The notes beneath the pieces are model-generated. The model worked only from the letters and a program-made list of their open reading frames with translations, ran no database searches and was not told where the DNA came from. DNA of 11,061 bases from contig DMPC01000132.1 in assembly GCA_003456155.1 (NCBI GenBank), positions 1-11,061 on the forward strand. Reading direction: 5' to 3'. Below are positions 7,099 to 11,061 of this stretch, piece after piece (position 1 is the first letter of the stretch; each line of letters opens with the position of its first letter). The stretch comes from Actinomycetota bacterium (lineage in GTDB: Bacteria; Actinomycetota; Actinomycetes; S36-B12). Both the position numbers and the translations under genes were made by a program.

Positions 7099-7219
7099 TC
7101 AAGCAGTCTGCGGGAGGACACCCCCTACCGAGAAACTCCTCCAGTCGGATGCGATGAAGTGACACCCTATGTAGACACCGGAATCCGCCACGGGCGCGCG
7201 AAGAGCGAATAATGGGCGG
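7099..7219. promoter_or_regulatory. Divergent promoter region of the glycine-rich protein and second regulator
   Basis: GACACC occurs three times in one orientation: 7117-7122 (within GACACCCCCTA), 7161-7166 (within GACACCCTAT) and 7174-7179. For the rightward gene, AATAAT (7208-7213, one mismatch to TATAAT) stands exactly six bases before the GTG at 7220, which points to a leaderless transcript. For the leftward gene CAGACT stands at the same distance from the ATG at 7098 but is a poor -10. The GACACC repeats are candidate operator sites; this is inferred. Confidence 0.45.
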
Positions 7220-7867
7220 GTGGACTCAGATGCTCGGCGGCGGGTGCTGATCGTCGAGGATGACGCCTTCACCCGAGCGGCACTCGTGACCGTCGTGACA
7301 TCCCTGGGACACGAGGTGGTCGGTCAGGCCGCAACCGTCATCGCCGCGATGGACGCTGCCCGCGCCACGACCCCCGACGTCGTCCTGATCGACCTGGATC
7401 TCGGTGCGGGGCCGACTGGCATCGATGCGGCCTACGGGCTGCGAGGGTTGCTTTCGGACGTCGGCATCGTGGTGCTGTCGTCGTATGCGGATGCTCGCGT
7501 GATGGGGCGTCGGGCGCGACCGATGCCACCGGGCGCGCTGTTCATCTCGAAGCGTGATCTCAGCGACCTGGCCCCGCTCGATCACGCCATCCAATCCGCC
7601 GCATCTGGAGGCGTTTCGTCGTCAGAGGTTGCGGCCCGTGCAGACGACCTCACCGACGGCCAACTGGAACTTCTGCGACTGGTGGCGAGCGGCTTGTCCA
7701 ATGACGAGATCGCCCGACGACTGTGGTTGACCGAACCCAGTGTGCGGCGATCAATCACCAGGCTGCTTCGCAAGTTGGACATTGAGCCGAGCGATGCGCG
7801 CAATGCACGGGTTCAGTTGGTGCGCGTCTATACCCAGCTTGCCGGCCAACCCGTTCACGATGAGTAG
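7220..7867 (+). CDS. Response regulator, receiver plus LuxR-type DNA-binding domain (second copy)
   Basis: This 215-residue paralog of the first regulator has a receiver at about 7-128. It carries the acidic residues Glu13-Asp15, phospho-acceptor Asp58 in LIDLDLGAGPTGID, Ser87 in the switch position and Lys111. The LuxR-type helix-turn-helix lies at about 142-203 (LTDGQLELLRLVASGLSNDE, then RLWLTEPSVRRSITRLLRKL). Its recognition helix differs from that of the first regulator, so its DNA target probably differs. The tail again reads YTQLAGQP. The GTG start at 7220 is chosen because AATAAT precedes it at leaderless spacing and the protein then begins just before the first receiver strand (VLIVEDD). 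It overlaps the following kinase gene by eight bases, so the two are translationally coupled. It probably controls its own operon and the divergent glycine-rich protein gene. Confidence 0.92.
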   Translation: MDSDARRRVLIVEDDAFTRAALVTVVTSLGHEVVGQAATVIAAMDAARATTPDVVLIDLDLGAGPTGIDAAYGLRGLLSDVGIVVLSSYADARVMGRRARPMPPGALFISKRDLSDLAPLDHAIQSAASGGVSSSEVAARADDLTDGQLELLRLVASGLSNDEIARRLWLTEPSVRRSITRLLRKLDIEPSDARNARVQLVRVYTQLAGQPVHDE

Positions 7868-9596
7868 CCCCGATCCCGAGGCGACCATCGCGGCGCGGCT
7901 CGGCGGCCCTTGGGCGATCTCCTGGCAGGGTTTTGCGATCACGGCACCGTTGGCGGTGCTCATCCTGATGGTTGCGTCTGCGTCCTTGACCGACACCCTC
8001 ACGTGGTCGTTCATCGGTCTCATTGCCGTCGCGGTCGGTGGGTCCGGCACCTACGTCATGCATCGAACTCTCTTCCGAAACCGTGCTCTTCATCCCGTAC
8101 CACTGCATCGCGTCATCATCTGGTCGCTCATCGCCTCCGGGTTGTACGTCGGCACTGCCGTCGTGCTCGGCGTGTGGTGGGGCGTCCTTGCGCCCGACGC
8201 GATCCCTATCCAGTTCATTCCTCTCTATGTCGTCACAGTGTCCTGGGGGCTGCTGCTCACCCTCGTCATGGACTCACAGTGGCGCTTCCGTCGGCAACGC
8301 GAGGCCCTGGTGCAGCAAGCCGTGCAGCAGCAGCTCGCGGGTGTGCAGGGACTTCAGTTCCTCAGGGATGTCCGTGACTCCGTTCGTCGCGAGGTCCATG
8401 AGCACATTCTGGAGTCGAATCAGCCGCTCATCGAACGCATCGATGCGCTGGTCGCGTCGGGGGAGTCCGATGTCGGTGCGCTCGCCGATGAGCTCAGGGC
8501 CTCGGCTGAGTCGACCGTTCGACCGCTGAGCCACGAGCTGGAGCGCCGTGCCCGTCAGTCCCATCGCTTGCCCGGTCTACTGACAGCGCTGGGCAATATC
8601 GTCCGTTACCAGCCCTTTCGACCTGTCGCCGTCAGTGTGGTCTACGCGATCACCACGACGCCCACCGAAGTCAGCGACTTCGGCATGACGATCGGCCTCG
8701 GTGCGCTGCTCGCGACGGTGGCGTTCATCTTCTCGATCATGTCGGCGCTCAATGCCGCCATGACGCACTGGCCTGATGCACACGCGAGGATCTTCATCGC
8801 CGGTCTCGTGCTACTCCAACTCCCGACCGTCCTGTTGAGTCCCCTGCGAACTCAGTTGACAGGTGAGCGGATCACGGCATCGGATCTCCTGGTGTCGATC
8901 ACCTTCGGGACCTTCATCGTTCTGGCCACGTCCGCGTTCGGCTCGTGGAATCGATCGCGGCGTCAGATGCTCGCCGACTTCCGTCGGGAGGTGGATGTCG
9001 ACACCATCAGCACCATGGCCCGCAGCCACGTTCTCTCTGAGGCGACGATGGATGCCGCGCTCGTGCTCCACGGAACGGTGCAGTCGCAGCTGTATGCCTG
9101 CGCGATGAGTATCGAGACTGCCGCACGAAGAGGCGATCTCGTGGAAGTGAATCGGTCGCTGGTCCACGCACGCGCGCTTCTCGAGTATCCCGAGGCATCT
9201 GGGCTCGAGATAGGCCACGTGACCCTCTCCGAAGCCGTCACTGCTCAGGTCAAGCAGTGGCGAGGTTTGCTCGAAGTGCTGGTAGAGATCGACCCGCGGT
9301 GCGATGCCGTCGCGTGCACTGATGCCACACACGTGGCGCATGTCATCGAGGAGGCCATCGCCAACGCTTTTCATCATGGGACAGCGGATCGCGTGATGAT
9401 TCGGGTAGAGGCAGGCGAGTCGACTTTGGTCGTCACCGTGAAGGATGACGGCAGAGGTCCCACGCGTGGTCTTGCGGGGCTGGGCAGCCGACTTTTCGCG
9501 AAGTTCGATGCACAGTGGTCGCTCAAGGGTCTCGAAGGCGGGCAGGGCGCCGTGCTCAAGGTCGAGGTGCCTATGGCCCGCGAGTCCTCGGCCTAG
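7860..9596 (+). CDS. Sensor histidine kinase, eight predicted membrane helices (second copy)
   Basis: The 578-residue partner of the preceding regulator starts at ATG 7860, inside that gene's last codons (ATGAGTAG overlap). No Shine-Dalgarno is visible, in keeping with coupling. Helices lie near 25-42, 49-66, 84-108 and 117-136. A long charged, probably coiled segment (140-235) contains RPLSH (221-225). Four more helices follow near 255-268, 276-300, 310-330 and 341-360. The phosphorylation box is LVLHGTVQSQL with His404 and Gln408; Gly405 stands where Asp/Glu is usual. The ATPase has IEEAIANAFHHG (Asn502), DDGRG (529-533) and GLAGLGSRLF, so the nucleotide site looks complete, unlike the first kinase. 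The overall layout matches the first kinase, which makes the two paralogs. The signal sensed is unknown. Confidence 0.9.
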   Translation: MSSPDPEATIAARLGGPWAISWQGFAITAPLAVLILMVASASLTDTLTWSFIGLIAVAVGGSGTYVMHRTLFRNRALHPVPLHRVIIWSLIASGLYVGTAVVLGVWWGVLAPDAIPIQFIPLYVVTVSWGLLLTLVMDSQWRFRRQREALVQQAVQQQLAGVQGLQFLRDVRDSVRREVHEHILESNQPLIERIDALVASGESDVGALADELRASAESTVRPLSHELERRARQSHRLPGLLTALGNIVRYQPFRPVAVSVVYAITTTPTEVSDFGMTIGLGALLATVAFIFSIMSALNAAMTHWPDAHARIFIAGLVLLQLPTVLLSPLRTQLTGERITASDLLVSITFGTFIVLATSAFGSWNRSRRQMLADFRREVDVDTISTMARSHVLSEATMDAALVLHGTVQSQLYACAMSIETAARRGDLVEVNRSLVHARALLEYPEASGLEIGHVTLSEAVTAQVKQWRGLLEVLVEIDPRCDAVACTDATHVAHVIEEAIANAFHHGTADRVMIRVEAGESTLVVTVKDDGRGPTRGLAGLGSRLFAKFDAQWSLKGLEGGQGAVLKVEVPMARESSA

Positions 9597-9597
9597 G

Positions 9598-9618
9598 GGC
9601 ACCAGGCTGAGGGGTGCC
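9598..9618 (+). terminator. Weak hairpin just after the second kinase gene
   Basis: GGCACC (9598-9603) and GGTGCC (9613-9618) form a six-base stem with a nine-base loop starting directly after the stop codon. No T tract follows. The remaining bases up to 9731 hold no gene, only a repeated ACCGCGG (9706-9712 and 9719-9725). Confidence 0.3.
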
Positions 9619-9731
9619 GATCAATGCGGGATGCCACCTCGGTGCTCGAAAGCAGAGCCAACCGAGGCCGCCGCTCCGACCACCAAGACGACGTTCCGGA
9701 CGCACACCGCGGGGTGCAACCGCGGTTGAAG

Positions 9732-9751
9732 GGTAGCACTTGTGCTACCTT
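9732..9751 (+). promoter_or_regulatory. Palindromic operator with embedded -10 box for the antitoxin-toxin operon
   Basis: GGTAGCAC (9732-9739) and GTGCTACC (9742-9749) are exact inverted arms separated by TT. TACCTT (9746-9751), a TANNNT -10 box, overlaps the right arm and ends six bases before the GTG at 9758, so the mRNA should begin at the start codon. Antitoxins of this type repress their own operon by binding such palindromes; binding here would cover the -10 directly. Confidence 0.65.
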
Positions 9752-9757
9752 GTCCGT

Positions 9758-10006
9758 GTGACCACCGTAGGAGTGCGCGAGTTGCGGCAGAACGCGAGCG
9801 AGATCCTTCGCGGGGTCGAGGCGGGTGAGCCAGCCACGGTGACGGTTGCTGGCCGGCCGGTGGCTCAGATCGTGCCGATCCGCGCGGAACGCTGGACGAC
9901 CTGGGAGCGCATCCGTTCCGTGTTCGACAGCCCTACGGATGCGTCCTGGGATGCAGAGCGCCGTGAGTTCGGGGCCACCGGTCTTGCGGACCCGTGGTCG
10001 CCGTGA
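9758..10006 (+). CDS. Phd/YefM-family antitoxin
   Basis: The 82-residue protein starts MTTVGVRELRQNASEILRGV, the classical opening of Phd/YefM antitoxins. Residues 1-47 form the DNA-binding and dimer domain (ending GRPVAQIVPI). Residues 50-82 are the variable tail that should wrap the toxin (rich in Trp, Asp and Glu). GTG 9758 is chosen over the in-frame TTG at 9740 because 9740 lies inside the palindrome and the family begins at this point. There is no ribosome site, and the -10 box sits at leaderless spacing. Its stop overlaps the toxin start (GTGA). It neutralises the PIN-domain toxin and represses the operon, as known for the family. Confidence 0.88.
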   Translation: MTTVGVRELRQNASEILRGVEAGEPATVTVAGRPVAQIVPIRAERWTTWERIRSVFDSPTDASWDAERREFGATGLADPWSP

Positions 10007-10398
10007 CGCTCTCGATCCTGGACACGAGCGTGCTGATCGCTGAACGGCCAGCCGCTATCCAAGGAGATCTCGGGATCAGTGTGGTGTCCGTTGCGGAGCT
10101 GCAGTTCGGCGTCCTGGTTGCCCCCGACGATGAGCGGCGTGCGCAGCGGTTGGCCAGGCTGAGTGCGATCCTGCGCAGTTTCGAGCCCCTGCCAGTGGAT
10201 GCGGCGGTCGCGGCGAGCTACGGCGAACTCGCCGCAGCGACATATCGCAGCGGCCACAAGGCCACAGCCCGGAGCCTGGACCTGATGATCGCGGCCACCG
10301 CGCGCGCGCATGGTGCGCGCCTGGTCACCGCCAATGTCGTTGACGTGGACCATCTGAGCGATCTCATCGAGATCGTTCCGGTGCTTCCCGGTCCATGA
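10003..10398 (+). CDS. vapC: VapC-type PIN-domain toxin
   Basis: The 131-residue product from GTG 10003 begins MTLSILDTSVLIA and overlaps the antitoxin stop by four bases. GTG 9994, three codons upstream, is possible. Acidic residues expected for the metal-dependent RNase site of PIN domains are present: Asp7 (LDTSV), Glu32 (VAELQFG), Asp93 (LDLMIAA) and Asp114 after TANVVD. VapC toxins cleave specific RNAs, often tRNA or rRNA, when the antitoxin is lost. Length matches the family (about 130). Pairing of a Phd/YefM-like antitoxin with a PIN toxin is common in actinobacteria. No sign of damage. Confidence 0.9.
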   Translation: MTLSILDTSVLIAERPAAIQGDLGISVVSVAELQFGVLVAPDDERRAQRLARLSAILRSFEPLPVDAAVAASYGELAAATYRSGHKATARSLDLMIAATARAHGARLVTANVVDVDHLSDLIEIVPVLPGP

Positions 10399-10425
10399 AT
10401 GTCGTCACGAATGTGGACAAGGGGA

Positions 10426-10466
10426 GTGCAGGGTTTGCACCTCTGGGGGTGCAGGAGGGGGTGCAG
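10426..10466. repeat. Cluster of GTGCA sites and a 12-base-spaced direct repeat
   Basis: GTGCA/TGCAC occur as an inverted pair at 10426-10430 and 10436-10440. GGGGGTGCAG is then repeated exactly at 10445-10454 and 10457-10466. The cluster lies 65-105 bases left of the third tRNA-end copy, the place where an integrase's arm-type sites would be in an attachment region. The non-coding DNA from 10399 to 10690 holds this cluster, the att-like core and a hairpin, but no gene. Confidence 0.45.
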
Positions 10467-10531
10467 AAGTGCGGTTTCGTGAGGGGATCTCGTGGGGCAT
10501 GCAACCCGATGGTCACGCCCTGCCAGTTTCT

Positions 10532-10543
10532 CCCCGCTACCAA
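10532..10543 (+). repeat. Third copy of the tRNA-fMet 3' end, att-like core
   Basis: CCCCGCTACCAA is identical to 5-16, in the same orientation. With the preceding T it also matches 439-451 at 12 of 13 positions. The left flank (CCAGTTT) is not tRNA T-arm sequence, so only the acceptor end is present. As with the other copies a strong hairpin follows (10563-10591). It fits the far end of an element integrated at the tRNA. Confidence 0.45.
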
Positions 10544-10562
10544 ATTCGGCCATGCCGATGAT

Positions 10563-10591
10563 CTCAGGGTCCCTCTGACAGGGGCCCTGAG
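10563..10591 (+). terminator. 12-bp stem-loop followed by a T-rich stretch
   Basis: CTCAGGGTCCCT (10563-10574) pairs with 10580-10591 around a five-base loop, with one G-T wobble. TCGTTTCTCG follows on the plus strand. It could end the toxin-antitoxin transcript or, in the ancestral arrangement, the tRNA transcript. Confidence 0.65.
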
Positions 10592-10682
10592 TCGTTTCTC
10601 GTTCCATCATGATCAACGGCACGACGTGGCTCTGTGCCTCGCATTCACGCCTCTCAAGTGGACACGTCCCGACCGGGGAGTG

Positions 10683-10698
10683 ATACCATCGCTGGTAT
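10683..10698 (+). promoter_or_regulatory. Palindrome and -10 box overlapping the second toxin's start codon
   Basis: ATACCA (10683-10688) and TGGTAT (10693-10698) are exact inverted arms with a four-base spacer; the right arm runs into the ATG at 10697. TACCAT (10684-10689) fits TANNNT and lies seven bases before the ATG. TGGACA (10659-10664) is a possible -35 with a long 19-base spacer. A leaderless, self-repressed operon is the likely reading. Confidence 0.55.
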
Positions 10699-11050
10699 GT
10701 CTTGGGGTTCGGTGGAACTTGAACCGGAAGTCCGGGACTGGCTCCAGGGGCTTTCGGGTGCTGAGTTTGGTCATGCGGCGTTCTACGTGGATCTGTTGGC
10801 CGAGCGCGGTGTCCTCCTCTCCGAGCCGTACACCAAGCAGTTGGATGGCAAGTTGCGCGAGCTCCGATTCGACCTGTCTCGGCGGGCGGTCCGCATCACC
10901 TACTGGATTGCTCCGGGTAGGAGGATCATCCTGCTGACGGTCTTCACCAAGACCAAGGACCGGGATCGTGCGCAAGTTGCCCGAGCGAAGAAGGCGATGC
11001 TGGCCTGCATTGAGGTCAAGCACATTGTGGATGAGGACGAGGAGTGGTGA
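10697..11050 (+). CDS. RelE/ParE superfamily toxin, HigB/Gp49-like
   Basis: The 117-residue product begins MSWGSVELEPEVRDWLQGLS. It has the family's central motif (KQLDGKLRELRFDL, 47-60), then the strand pair RITYWIAPGRRIILLTVF (66-83) and a basic helix with KTKDRD and VARAKKAM. Length and order fit the Gp49-like HigB group, which are ribosome-dependent mRNA interferases. ATG 10697 is chosen because it lies at leaderless distance from TACCAT and gives the family's normal N-terminus; an upstream in-frame extension to 10634 would run through the palindrome. The toxin comes first and the next gene overlaps its stop (TGATG), the toxin-antitoxin order typical of higBA. Confidence 0.85.
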   Translation: MSWGSVELEPEVRDWLQGLSGAEFGHAAFYVDLLAERGVLLSEPYTKQLDGKLRELRFDLSRRAVRITYWIAPGRRIILLTVFTKTKDRDRAQVARAKKAMLACIEVKHIVDEDEEW

Positions 11051-11061
11051 TGGCACGCACG
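11050..11061 (+). CDS. Start of the next gene, probably the toxin's antitoxin (partial)
   Basis: ATG at 11050 overlaps the toxin stop and gives Met-Ala-Arg-Thr before the window ends. Genes in this position behind Gp49-like toxins usually encode an XRE-type helix-turn-helix antitoxin. Four residues cannot confirm this; the call rests on position and overlap. Confidence 0.5.

Noticed and set aside
8811..9602. 263-residue open frame on the minus strand
   Set aside because: It is antisense to the second kinase's catalytic region; no recognisable motif.
10395..10937. 180-residue open frame beginning at an ATG overlapping the vapC stop
   Set aside because: It crosses the att-like site, a terminator hairpin and the second toxin gene in another frame; the translation has no family features, so the ATGA overlap is taken as chance.

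Overview
The window is high-GC DNA from an actinomycete, most likely of the Micrococcales/Microbacteriaceae type. Grounds: GC-rich codons, frequent GTG starts, genes whose start codon sits about six bases after a TANNNT-like -10 box with no Shine-Dalgarno (leaderless transcripts), and secreted-protein and two-component families typical of these bacteria. The genus is inferred and cannot be fixed from the sequence.

Left edge (1-573): the first 15 bases look like the 3' end of an initiator tRNA (tRNA-fMet, ending CCCCGCTACCA), followed by a perfect 16-bp terminator hairpin. Next comes a broken IS481-type transposase start (minus strand, 179-352), a second diverged copy of the tRNA end (436-453) and a second perfect hairpin (455-486). 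A third copy of the tRNA 3' end lies at 10532-10543, also followed by a hairpin. The three copies are direct repeats, as expected for attachment-site duplications left by elements integrated at a tRNA. No integrase is visible.

Core (574-9596): two paralogous two-component systems frame two secreted proteins in mirror symmetry. On the left, a NarL/LuxR-type response regulator (2195-2830) and an eight-helix histidine kinase (574-2193) run leftward, head-to-head with a secreted seven-bladed YVTN beta-propeller protein (2933-4174). On the right, a secreted glycine-rich/Ig-like protein (4990-7098) runs leftward, head-to-head with a second regulator-kinase pair (7220-7867 and 7860-9596). The regulators share the DLDLGAGP-S/T-GID phosphoacceptor loop and a C-terminal QLAG-K/Q-P. 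The kinases share a 4-helix/soluble/4-helix sensor with an RPLSH motif. The likely reading is two copies of one module: membrane sensor, regulator, and a divergent surface-protein gene controlled by it. Between the convergent secreted genes is a gene-poor stretch of about 0.8 kb holding a second echo of the IS481 relic.

Right end (9597-11061): a leaderless Phd/YefM-VapC toxin-antitoxin operon behind a perfect palindrome, a non-coding stretch with repeated GTGCA sites upstream of the third tRNA-end copy, and a RelE/HigB-type toxin gene with its own palindrome over the start. A partial downstream gene beginning MART, probably the antitoxin, is cut by the window edge. Toxin-antitoxin genes, att-like repeats and a transposase relic mark this as accessory DNA.
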